Source: Aestuariimicrobium ganziense (GTDB lineage Bacteria; Actinomycetota; Actinomycetes; Propionibacteriales; Propionibacteriaceae). From it: a stretch of DNA of 64,000 nt. This document shows, piece after piece, positions 9,091 through 17,373 of the stretch. Location: positions 248,001-312,000 of the forward strand of contig NZ_JACYIZ010000003.1 in NCBI RefSeq assembly GCF_015352975.1, written 5' to 3'. The notes under the pieces are model-generated. The model had not been told where the DNA came from. It was given only the letters and a program-made list of their open reading frames with translations, and ran no database searches. The number at the start of each line of letters is the position of its first letter. Position 1 is the stretch's first letter. A program made the translations under genes and the position numbers.

Positions 9091-10305
9091 TCACTTCAGG
9101 GCGTCGGCCACGCCGTTGGCAACCTCGGCCACCTCTTGGATCGTCGGGCGCGATCCGAAGAAGTAGAAGGTGCCGTCGTTGGTGGCGAAGTAGCAGTAGT
9201 TCATCGCTGCGCCACGGGGAACGCCACACATCGCGTTGCCGATCTTGGTGGCCTGATCCATGTTGTCGAAACGCTGGCTGCCGTAGTTCGGGTCGTCCCG
9301 GAACGACAGCGAGACCACCGACGGGCTCTTGGCGTAGTAGATCATCAGCGCGGTCGAGACCTTGGCCGGGTCGCTGGCCTTCCACTCACCGATGGTCTCG
9401 GGCATGTCCTGCCCGATCGCGTCCTTGGCCACGATCGCCGGACCGGTGGGCTGCTCGGTCGGCTCGGTGGTCTGCTCGGTCGGCTCAGTGGTCTGCTCGG
9501 TCGGCTCGGTGCTCGCGTCAGTCGGCTGAGAGGTCTGGGCAGTCGGGTCGGTGCTGGTCGGAGCCGTGGTCGACGGCACGGCCGTGGTGCCACCGCCGGC
9601 GGAGTCGTCGCGGTTCATGCCCCAGATCACCAGGCCGATGATCAGCGCGAGCACGACAGCACCGGCACCGAGCAGCAGCGGCATGTTGTTCTTCTTCTGC
9701 GGCGGCTGTCCGTACCCGGGCTGACCGTAGGGCTGCTGACCGTAGCCACCCTGCTGGCCGTAGGGCTGCTGGCCGTAGCCACCCTGCGGGGGCTGGCCGT
9801 AGGGCTGCTGGCCGTATCCACCCTGCTGCGACTGACCGTAACCCTGCTGCTGGCCGTGGCCACCCTGGGGGGCGCCGTAGCCCTGCTGCTGGTCGTAGCC
9901 ACCCTGCTGCGGCTGCTGCGGGTAGGGCTGCTGCTGGCCGTAGGCCTGGCTGGCGTCCTGCTGGGGGTAGCCGCCCTGGTCGGGGGCGGGGTTGTAGGGC
10001 TGCTGGCCGTAGCCACCCTGGGTGTCGTCGAAGCCGGTGCCGTTGGCCCACGGGTTGGCCGAGGGCTGCGAGGCCGAGCCGGGCTGTGCGCCGATCGGCT
10101 CAGAGGCCGAGCCCGGCCATTGGTTCGCGCTGGGCTGGCCGCCCGGCTGGTTGGCACTGGGCTGGTTCGCACTGGGCTGGCCGTAGGGGTCGCCCTGGCC
10201 CTGCTGAGGGTACTGCTGGGCGTAGGGATCGTTGCCCGGGGGACCACCCCAGTTGCCGTCCGAGGGGTTGCCCTGGTTCGGGCCGCCGTAGTTGTCATTG
10301 GTCAT
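9091..10305 (-). CDS. Gln/Gly/Pro/Tyr-rich single-pass membrane protein with small C-terminal domain
   Basis: 404 residues in four parts: a low-complexity cytoplasmic region (1-205) built from short repeats such as [10 protein letters not shown]; one membrane helix (209-230, preceded by KKNN); a Thr/Glu/Pro linker with repeats of TEPTEQT (about 248-288); and an extracellular domain (290-404) with two cysteines ([26 protein letters not shown]) ending in [21 protein letters not shown] precedes the ATG. The C-terminal domain is closely related to both halves of the broken gene at 14821-15498. N-terminal Pro/Gln/Tyr-rich regions of this type are common in actinobacterial membrane proteins; function unknown. 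Confidence 0.75.
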   Translation of the reverse strand: MTNDNYGGPNQGNPSDGNWGGPPGNDPYAQQYPQQGQGDPYGQPSANQPSANQPGGQPSANQWPGSASEPIGAQPGSASQPSANPWANGTGFDDTQGGYGQQPYNPAPDQGGYPQQDASQAYGQQQPYPQQPQQGGYDQQQGYGAPQGGHGQQQGYGQSQQGGYGQQPYGQPPQGGYGQQPYGQQGGYGQQPYGQPGYGQPPQKKNNMPLLLGAGAVVLALIIGLVIWGMNRDDSAGGGTTAVPSTTAPTSTDPTAQTSQPTDASTEPTEQTTEPTEQTTEPTEQPTGPAIVAKDAIGQDMPETIGEWKASDPAKVSTALMIYYAKSPSVVSLSFRDDPNYGSQRFDNMDQATKIGNAMCGVPRGAAMNYCYFATNDGTFYFFGSRPTIQEVAEVANGVADALK

Positions 10306-10410
10306 CTGATGCCACCTCCACTGTCCAGCCTACGGTCCGCGAGTTCCACCAGACGAACTCGGCCACCGCGGGCACTCGCGCTTGGACGAGGCGGTGGTCG
10401 CCCGGATGGG

Positions 10411-11630
10411 GCGGCGATCCGCTCTGAGCTGTGGGCCTGCGTGGCACCCGGTGACCCCGAGCGTGCCGCGCTCATGGCCTACGAGGACGCCTGCTTCGAC
10501 CACGCCGGCGACGGCATCCTGGCAGCGCAGTTCCTGGCCCGGATGCAGTCGATGGCCTTCGTCCGCGATGACCTGCGTGGCATCGTCCTCGATGCCGCCG
10601 CCGCGATGCCCACCGAGAGCCGGCTGCGCACCGTCGTGGACGAGGTCGTCGGTTGGGTCGACCAGGGCCGCTCGTGGACCGACATCCGCACCCTGGTCAT
10701 GGAGCGTCACGGCAACGACGACTTCACCGACGTGCGACCCAACACCGCCTGGGTCGTGACCGGCCTGCTGTGTGGCACCGACTTCAGCTGGCGAATCCTG
10801 ATCACCAACAACTGTGGCGAGGACTGCGACTCGTCCACCGCCTCGGTCGGGGCGCTGCTGGGCATCCTCGACCCTGCCTCGATCGACCACAAGTGGCTCG
10901 CCCCGATCGGACGCGACCTCGTCCTCAACGACGGCGTGGTCGACCTCGACCACCCCACCACCCTTGACGGCTTCACCGACCTCGTCGTCGACCTGGCCCA
11001 ACGGCTGGACGAGCAGATCGGTCCCGACCCCGCTCAGGTGGCCGCCGAGGCCGACGCCTTCGATCCCGACGAGCACGCCTTCACCATCAAGCAGGCATCT
11101 GGAACACCAACTGGGAGCAGTGGCCCGGCCGTGACATCGGCGGCCTGCCACGCGCCGGCTCGCCCTGCCCCGAACTCGACCTGGTCGAGACCACCATCGG
11201 TGGGCGGTGGCACCGGTTGCCGGCCAGCGAGTGGGACGACCGGTTGTTGATGATGGAGTGGCCGCTCAACGGGCACGGTGTCACCGAGGTGCGGCTCACC
11301 TTCACCTGCTACCAGGACCACCGGATCTGGCTCGACGGGGAGTACCTGCACGGCTCGCAGGCCACGAACTTGATGTTCCCCTCACCGCACGCCGCCCAGA
11401 TCGGCCACTTCGTCGACTTCACCCTGCCGCCCGGGCAGCACCGGCTCAGCGTCGCGCTGAGTCGTCCCAAGAAGGACGACGGTGTCGCCGAGTGGTCGCT
11501 GGCGCTGGCTGAGAACCCTTCCCATGAATGGATCCCGAACGCCTTCCGGGCCTCCGGTGACTCCTCCGCGATCACCCCCGGCACCAGCAACACCGACACC
11601 AGCAACACCGACACCACCACCAAGGAGTGA
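10411..11630 (+). pseudogene. ADP-ribosylglycohydrolase family gene, 5'-truncated and frameshifted
   Basis: The first frame (10411 to about 11095) matches the second half of ADP-ribosylglycohydrolase-fold proteins: IRSELWACVAPGDPERAALM, DACFDHAGDGILAAQFLA, and the metal-site segment ITNNCGEDCDSSTASVGALL (usual form NxGDTDTxAAxxGA). After about 11095 coding shifts to another frame (IWNTNWEQWPGRDIGG, then GRWHRLPASEWDDRLLMME) and runs to a stop at 11628-11630. The N-terminal half of the fold, with the first metal-binding residues, is absent, and the remnant begins about 100 bp from the divergent gene at 10305. Such enzymes often sit with sugar importers, as here. Its stop overlaps the region of the next gene's start. 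Confidence 0.75.
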
Positions 11631-11635
11631 TTCAC

Positions 11636-13031
11636 GTGTTCGTCCACCGTCGACGCCGCCGCGGCGCCACCGCCGTACTCGCGTCCGTCTTCGCCCTCCT
11701 GCTCGCCGCCTGCGGCGGCGGAGCCGCCGACACCCCCTCGTCCTCGGCACCCGGGACGAGCGGCTCGGCCACCGGCGGCACCACCTCGTCCGAACCCAGC
11801 GAGAACGTGGCCAAGCCGTCGGGCACCGTCACCTGGTGGTCGTGGAACCCCAGTGAGGCCGACGCGGCGATCAACATTGCCGAGTTCAACAAGGAGTTCC
11901 CCGACATCAAGGTCGAGTACAAGTTCGTCGAGTACTCCAACTACGTCAACACCGTGCGGCTGGCCGCCACGAGCGACTCCGGGCCCGACGTGTTCGGCCT
12001 GCAGGTCGGTGTGATGGCCAACCAGTTCGCCCCGTTGACCATGGACCTCAAGCCCAAGATCGAGGCGTCGCTGGGCGCCGACTTCGCCGACAAGATCACC
12101 GCCTCCGACCAGTTCACCATCGACGGCAAGCTGGTGGACATGCCGTGGATGGTCACCGGCGCCGGCCTGATGTTCTACAACGACGGCGTGCTCAAGCAGC
12201 ACAGCATCCAGCCGCCGACCACCATGGCCGAGCTGAAGGAGGCCTGCAAGAAGCTCGAGGCCGCCAAGGTCACCTGCGTCGCCCACGGCGCCAAGGACAA
12301 CTGGGTCAACATCGACGTCTATCAGTCGATCGTCAACCAGCTGGCGCCCGGCAAGATCTACGAGGCGTTCAAGGGTGATGCCAGCTTCACCGACGCCGAG
12401 TTCGTCAAGTCGTTCGAGATCTGGAAGTCGCTGCGACGACGGCGTGTTTCCCAAGGGCTCGCTCGGCCTGAACCAGTACCCGGACGCCTCGAAGAGCTTC
12501 GGCACCGGCAAGGCGGCGTTCGTGTTCATGGGCAGCTGGCAGAACTCCTACACCACCCACACCAGCCTCGAGGGCATGTCGAAGGAGTATGGGGACGCCA
12601 AGATCAAGGACTTCATCCTGGTGCCGTCGTTCTTCCCGGCCGTCGAGGACGGCGCCCAGACCGGCGCCATGTTCGGTGGACCTGACATCGGCTTCGCGAT
12701 CTCGGCCAAGGCCAAGAACCCCGACGCCGCCTGGGCCTTCGTCAACTGGCTCACCGCGACCGAGACCGGCCAGAAGGTGATCGCCAAGACGATGCAGCAG
12801 CCCTCGCTGAAGAGCGTGCCGCTCGACACCTCCGACGTGGTCACCCCTGAGCAGAAGGCTGCCCTCGAGAAGCAGGGCCCGGCCCTGGGCAACATGATCG
12901 GCGCCCGTGAGGTGCCCAACGCTGATGTCGCCACGGCTCTCGGCCTGGCCCTGCAGGAGGTGGCCTCGGGCCAGGTGTCGCCCGCTGATGCCGCCAAGGC
13001 GGTCGAAGAGGCCATCCAGAGCGCTGGCTGA
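11636..13031 (+). pseudogene. Sugar ABC transporter binding lipoprotein, frameshifted
   Basis: Family 1 extracellular solute-binding protein: lipoprotein signal with FALLLAAC (Cys26), then SGTVTWWSWNPSEADAAINI and NEFNKEFPDIKVEYK-like sequence. The GTG at 11636 is chosen because AAGGAG lies 8 nt upstream; the earlier GTG at 11627 lies inside that site. At about 12430 the frame changes by +1: ...FVKSFEIWKSL is in one frame and DDGVFPKGSLGLNQYPD in the next, which stays open to 13031. The full protein would have about 465 residues. There is no slippery heptamer or homopolymer at the break, so programmed frameshifting is unlikely; it is a mutation or a sequencing error. With the truncated gene upstream, decay is more likely. 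Confidence 0.8.
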
Positions 13032-13039
13032 CCGACGCG

Positions 13040-13071
13040 CGTGGGGACCCACCACGGTGTGGGTCCCCACG
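13040..13071 (+). terminator. Intercistronic hairpin between binding protein and permease genes
   Basis: CGTGGGGACCCAC (13040-13052) and GTGGGTCCCCACG (13059-13071) form a perfect 13-bp stem with a 6-nt loop, directly after the binding-protein stop. Hairpins here are common in sugar ABC operons, where they protect the 5' mRNA and lower permease expression relative to the binding protein. No T-run follows, so partial read-through is expected. Confidence 0.65.
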
Positions 13072-13091
13072 CCTGATCCATGGAGGAACCA

Positions 13092-13997
13092 ATGACGGTG
13101 GAGACCGTGGCGCCGCGGCCACGCTCGGTCAGGAACCTGCGCCTGCACGGGCTGCTGTACCTGTTGCCGGCGCTGCTGCTGGTGCTGGGCATCGTCTACG
13201 CCGGCATCGGCTACACCGGCTGGACGAGCTTCTACCAGTGGGACGGGCTCAGCCCGACCAAGAAGTTCGTCGGCTGGGGCAACTACCAACGGATGCTCGA
13301 CGACAAGGTGCTGTGGCGAGCGCTGCGCCATGTCGGCATCTTTGCCGTGCTGACGATCTTCCTGCAGATGGCGATCGGGTTGGGCATGGCGATGCTGCTG
13401 CGCCGGGGCCTGGTCGCCGGGGCCGCCGTCTACAAGGCGATCATGTTCATTCCGGTGGTGATGGCCCCAGCGGTCGTCGCCACGGTCTTCCGCGACATCA
13501 TGAACCCCGATGGCTGGATGCAGTCACGGATGGCCGAGAACGGCCTGGGTGCCTTGGTGCATCCGTGGTTGGCCGATCCGAAGACCGCCCTGTACGGCAT
13601 CGTCGCCATCAACATCTGGCAGTGGACCGGCTTCTCGTTCGTCCTCTACCAGGCCGCTTTGGCGCAGGTGGACGAGGGGCTGTTCGAGGCCGCGTCGATC
13701 GACGGGGCGAGCGCGCTGCAACAGCTGTGGTACGTGTTGTTGCCGCAGCTGCGCACCGCCCACCTGACCCTGATCATGACCGGCTGCATCGGCTCGTTGA
13801 AGACCTTCGACATCGTGCTGTTGACCACCGGTGGTGGCCCGGGGCGGGCCAGTGAGTTCCTGACCACCTACATCTACAAGCAGGCCGTGGTGCAGTTCCG
13901 CGCCGGCTACTCGGCCGCCCTGTCGGTGCTGATGCTGGTGGTCGCGGTCACCATCACCGTCATCCAGATGCGGCTCGCGCGACTGGGGGAGGACTGA
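13092..13997 (+). CDS. Sugar ABC transporter permease (MalF/UgpA type)
   Basis: 301 residues, six membrane spans. It forms the translocation channel of a carbohydrate importer with the next gene. The EAA loop that contacts the ATPase is visible as EAASIDGASALQQLWYVLLP. ATG 13092 is preferred over 13080 because GGAGG lies 5-6 nt upstream. The frame is intact although the binding-protein gene before it is broken. As is usual for this class, no ATPase gene is in the locus; a shared MsiK-like ATPase elsewhere would be needed. Confidence 0.9.
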   Translation: MTVETVAPRPRSVRNLRLHGLLYLLPALLLVLGIVYAGIGYTGWTSFYQWDGLSPTKKFVGWGNYQRMLDDKVLWRALRHVGIFAVLTIFLQMAIGLGMAMLLRRGLVAGAAVYKAIMFIPVVMAPAVVATVFRDIMNPDGWMQSRMAENGLGALVHPWLADPKTALYGIVAINIWQWTGFSFVLYQAALAQVDEGLFEAASIDGASALQQLWYVLLPQLRTAHLTLIMTGCIGSLKTFDIVLLTTGGGPGRASEFLTTYIYKQAVVQFRAGYSAALSVLMLVVAVTITVIQMRLARLGED

Positions 13998-13998
13998 G

Positions 13999-14793
13999 AT
14001 GAACAGACGACCACGTCGGCGAGCCAGGGTGCTGGCCCAAGTGGTGGCCACCCTGGTCGCTGCCGTCTACCTGTTTCCGCTGGTCAGCGCCGTGCTGGTC
14101 TCGGGTGAGGGAGGAGAGGGGTACGCGAAGAACTACTGGGTCGTGCTCACCGAGTCGCCGCTGCTGCGCTTTGCCCGCAACAGCCTGGTCATCGTGATCG
14201 GCACGGTCAGCATCACCTACGTGGCCACCATGCTCGCCGCCTACGCCTTCGCCAAGGTGCGCCCGGTGGGCAACAAGACGCTGTACTACATGGTGCTGGC
14301 CGCCCTCACCCTGCCGGCGATCTCGCTGATCGTCCCGCTGTTCGCGATGGTGCAGCGGTTCAACCTGTTCAACAACTACTTCGCAGTCATCCTGCCGCTG
14401 GCAGCGACCTCGGTGCCCTTCACCGTGCTGCTCACCCGCAACTTCATGGAGGGGGTGCCCAACGAGTTGCTGGAGGCCGCTGAGATCGAGGGCGCGTCGA
14501 GCTTCCGAGCGCTGCTGCACATCGTGCTGCCACTGGCCAAGCCGATCTCGGCCGTGGTCATCGTGTGGACGCTGCTGGGCTCGTGGAACGAGTTCTTCCT
14601 GCCGCTGCTGTTCTTCCAGGACCCGTCGATGCAGGTGGTCACCCAGGTGCCGACCTACTTCACCGGGGTCTACAGCCAGGACACCCCCAAGGTGTTCGCA
14701 GCCCTGATCCTGATCTCGATGCCGGTGGTCATCACCTACCTGTCGATGCAGCGCTACTTCGAGCGTGGCCTCACCGCAGGCGCCCTCAAGTGA
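13999..14793 (+). CDS. Sugar ABC transporter permease (MalG/UgpE type)
   Basis: 264 residues with six predicted spans; partner of the preceding permease, starting 1 nt after its stop. The EAA loop reads EAAEIEGASSFRALLHIVLP (near residue 155), followed by LAKPISAVVIVWTLLGSWNEFF, which is typical of MalG-like proteins. Intact. Substrate unknown; the decayed ADP-ribosylglycohydrolase upstream gives no direct clue. Confidence 0.9.
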   Translation: MNRRPRRRARVLAQVVATLVAAVYLFPLVSAVLVSGEGGEGYAKNYWVVLTESPLLRFARNSLVIVIGTVSITYVATMLAAYAFAKVRPVGNKTLYYMVLAALTLPAISLIVPLFAMVQRFNLFNNYFAVILPLAATSVPFTVLLTRNFMEGVPNELLEAAEIEGASSFRALLHIVLPLAKPISAVVIVWTLLGSWNEFFLPLLFFQDPSMQVVTQVPTYFTGVYSQDTPKVFAALILISMPVVITYLSMQRYFERGLTAGALK

Positions 14794-14820
14794 GGTGCGG
14801 TGTGCTGGGTTCGGGCTGGG

Positions 14821-15498
14821 TCAGCTGAGCGCGTCGGCGACGCCGTTGGCGACCTCGGCGACCTGCTCGACGGTGGCGTTGGCGCCCAGGAAGTGGAAAA
14901 TGCCGTCGTCGGTGGCGAACCAGCACGAGTTCCAGCCCAGGTTCGCGTCGTAGGGCGCGCAGGGGACGCGGCCGATCGTCCGCTGGTCGGGAAGGGCTCG
15001 GAAGCTGGACAGGCCCTAGCCCTCCTGGGTGGCGAACTCCAGACCCACTGTGACCGAGGAAAGCTCCTTCGTCACGTAGGTGCCCCACATCGTCTGGTCG
15101 ACCGCGAAGGGTGCTGCGGAGGCGCGCCAGTGGGGGAGCTCGGCGAGCAGCTTCTTGTCGTACGCCGTCACCGGCACCGCGACGTCTGGACGAGCGGTGG
15201 GCGTCGGCGTGGCCGGCCACAGCGCCTTGGCCAGCCCATTGGCCACCTCGGCCACGTCTGCCAGCGCCACACCGCTCAGCTTCACCATGCCGTCGTCGGT
15301 GGTGAACCAGCAGGCGACCCGCCGCTTGACCGGGTCGAGGCTGCACCAGGTGTTCCAGCGGAGGGTTGGCTCGCCCGCGGTCGCAGTGGCGCTGGGTTGG
15401 CTCTCCGGGGTGAACGTGACGTAGACCGCCCGGATCGTCGGGGTGAGCAGGGTGTAGCTGCTGGCCCCGTTTCGCTGTCGAGGTCGTTTCGTCGTTCA
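14821..15498 (-). pseudogene. Broken relative of the 9091 gene: two tandem extracellular domains
   Basis: On the minus strand one frame runs from just after a TGA at about 15496-15498 to a stop at 14821-14823 with one in-frame TAG at 15016-15018. It holds two tandem copies of the domain found at residues 290-404 of the 9091 protein: copy 1 includes NTWCSLDPVKRRVACWFTTD and VAEVANGLAKALW; copy 2 includes ELPHWRASAAPFAVDQ, then after the TAG CAPYDANLGWNSCWFATDDG and [16 protein letters not shown]. There is no start codon, signal or membrane segment at the 5' end, so it is both 5'-truncated and nonsense-mutated. Even one repaired base would not make a complete protein. Confidence 0.7.
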
Positions 15499-15680
15499 GG
15501 TCAGGGCCGGCTTCTGCTCGCCTATACTCAGGTGACAGTCTGCCAACCGGGACCGGACAGTGAGCGAGCCGACCACTGCTCAGGTCGTTCCTCGCGGCGT
15601 CCGCCGGTGTCAGCGCGCCATTCGGGGTGCTCGCGGGCACGTCAGGTACCCGATGCCCCCGATCGAGAGGGGAGTCCATC

Positions 15681-17309
15681 ATGTCGAACTTTTCACGACG
15701 GAGCGTCCTGGTTGCCGGAGCCGTGGCCGCCGGGGCAGGTCTGACCAACGTGCGGCCGGCGCAAGCCGCCCCGGGTCAGAACCCCGGCAAGAAGGGAGTA
15801 CGGATGACCCCCGCGGTCAAGGTCACTGGCGGAGTCGTGCGCGGCTACGTGGACGACAACGGCGTCAAGACCTTCAAGGGCATCCGGTACGCGGCCTCGA
15901 CCCATGGCCCCAACCGGTGGCGGGCGCCGCAACCTGTTCCTCGCTGGACCGGGATCAAGGAGACCACTGCCTTCGGCCCGATCGCCGTGCAGAACCCGGC
16001 GTTCGCACCCTTCGGGCCGTGGACCTGGGAGTACCTCGACACCAACATGACCCTCGAGAACGGGCTGATGTCAGAGGACTGCCTCAGCCTCAACGTCTGG
16101 ACCACGGCCAACCCCAACGCGCGGCGTCCGGTGATCGTCTACATCCACGGTGGCGCCAACACCAGCGGCAGCGGTGGCAACGAGGTCTACACCGGCGAGA
16201 AGATCGTCCACAAGGGGGTCGTGTACGTCACGATCAACTACCGGGTGGGCATCTTCGGCTTCCTGGCCCACAAGGACTCCACCGGCAACGAGGTCACCGG
16301 CAACTTCGCGATCATGGACATGATCGCCGCGCTGCGCTGGGTGCGCGACAACATCAGGGCCTTCGGGGGTGACCCCGGCAACGTGACCGTGGCCGGGCAG
16401 TCCGCAGGCAGCATGGACATCCAGACGCTGATCGCCTCACCCGCGGCCGCCGGGCTGTTCCACCGGGCCATGACGATGAGCGCCAACTCCATCGACTCAC
16501 CGGTGTCGACCCTGGCCCAGGCCCAGGCGCGGGCCAGCCAGTCGTTCGGGTCGCTCACCCTCGAGCACCTGCGAGCGTTGAGCTCCGCGCAGGTGCAGGC
16601 ACTGACCGCCAGCTACAACCCGTCCAGTCCCGTGATCGACGGTCAGGTGGTCACCCACAGCCTGACCGATGCCTACCTCAGTGGCACGGCCAACCGGGTC
16701 GACCTGATGATCGGCAACGTCAACGGTGATGAGGTGCTGTTCGGCCCGCTGCGGCTGCCTGGAGGCTCACCACTGCCGATCGGGCAGGTCCAGTCGGTCA
16801 CTCCGGCGGTGTTCGAGGACGCGGTGCGCCAGCAGTTCGGCGCCCACTTCGTCGACCTCTACCCGGTCGACCCGGGTGCGGCCAACGTCATCGAGACGGC
16901 CCGACAGCTCAACGCCGACGCGATGGTGGCCCGGGCGGCCCGACAGGGCGACGTGCGGGCCAGGCACTACGCCGACCGCACCACCCTGATCTACCAGTTC
17001 GCCCACGACGTGCCCGACACTCCGGAGCGGATGGCGGCCTACGGAGCCTTCCACACCGGCGACGTGGGCTATTGGCTGAACTACTTCTCCGACACCTGGC
17101 ATCGTCCGTGGACGGCAGTCGACCACCGTCTGGGCGACGTGATGTCTGACCACTTGGTGGCGTTCGCCACGCGAGGTTCAGTCCCGGGCTGGCCGGCCCA
17201 CGTGGCCGGTGCGCCCGCCGACCGGTACATGCACTACACCGACACCGCCTCGCCCAGCGTCCTCGACCAGGCCAGAACTGCAGCATGGGAGGCCTACTGG
17301 GCTCGGTGA
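15681..17309 (+). CDS. Secreted type-B carboxylesterase
   Basis: 542 residues, alpha/beta-hydrolase fold. The N terminus SRRSVLVAGAVAAGAG looks like a Tat signal, with a likely cleavage after RPAQAA. The oxyanion hole is YIHGGANTSGSGG, the nucleophile is Ser241 in AGQSAGS, and the catalytic His is probably in GAFHTGDVGYWL near residue 455. The ATG at 15681 is chosen for its GAGAGGGGAG ribosome site and the signal peptide. It should hydrolyse carboxylic esters outside the membrane; the substrate cannot be told from sequence. It stands alone between the pseudogene and the ABC-F gene. Confidence 0.9.
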   Translation: MSNFSRRSVLVAGAVAAGAGLTNVRPAQAAPGQNPGKKGVRMTPAVKVTGGVVRGYVDDNGVKTFKGIRYAASTHGPNRWRAPQPVPRWTGIKETTAFGPIAVQNPAFAPFGPWTWEYLDTNMTLENGLMSEDCLSLNVWTTANPNARRPVIVYIHGGANTSGSGGNEVYTGEKIVHKGVVYVTINYRVGIFGFLAHKDSTGNEVTGNFAIMDMIAALRWVRDNIRAFGGDPGNVTVAGQSAGSMDIQTLIASPAAAGLFHRAMTMSANSIDSPVSTLAQAQARASQSFGSLTLEHLRALSSAQVQALTASYNPSSPVIDGQVVTHSLTDAYLSGTANRVDLMIGNVNGDEVLFGPLRLPGGSPLPIGQVQSVTPAVFEDAVRQQFGAHFVDLYPVDPGAANVIETARQLNADAMVARAARQGDVRARHYADRTTLIYQFAHDVPDTPERMAAYGAFHTGDVGYWLNYFSDTWHRPWTAVDHRLGDVMSDHLVAFATRGSVPGWPAHVAGAPADRYMHYTDTASPSVLDQARTAAWEAYWAR

Positions 17310-17359
17310 GCCGGCCCGGCCCTGAGACCCCGTCGCCCGGCCGGACCAGTGGCGGGCCG

Positions 17360-17365
17360 TAGGAT
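17360..17365 (+). promoter_or_regulatory. Possible leaderless -10 box of the ABC-F gene
   Basis: TAGGAT ends 8 nt before the ATG at 17374, and no ribosome-binding sequence lies between. The arrangement matches other leaderless starts in the window. Confidence 0.4.
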
Positions 17366-17373
17366 CGTGGCCC

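Noticed and set aside
9400-9560. Tandem GGTCTGCTCGGT-like DNA repeats as a separate genetic element
   Set aside because: They encode the TEPTEQT linker of the 9091 protein in frame and are explained by that gene.
8494-10410. Long plus-strand open frame running from inside the 8429 gene through the complement of the 9091 gene
   Set aside because: Only its last part (10411 on) has protein similarity (ADP-ribosylglycohydrolase). The rest is the complement of the repeat-rich 9091 gene.
12410-12450. Programmed ribosomal frameshift in the binding-protein gene
   Set aside because: No slippery heptamer and no downstream structure were seen; binding proteins are not known to use frameshifting.
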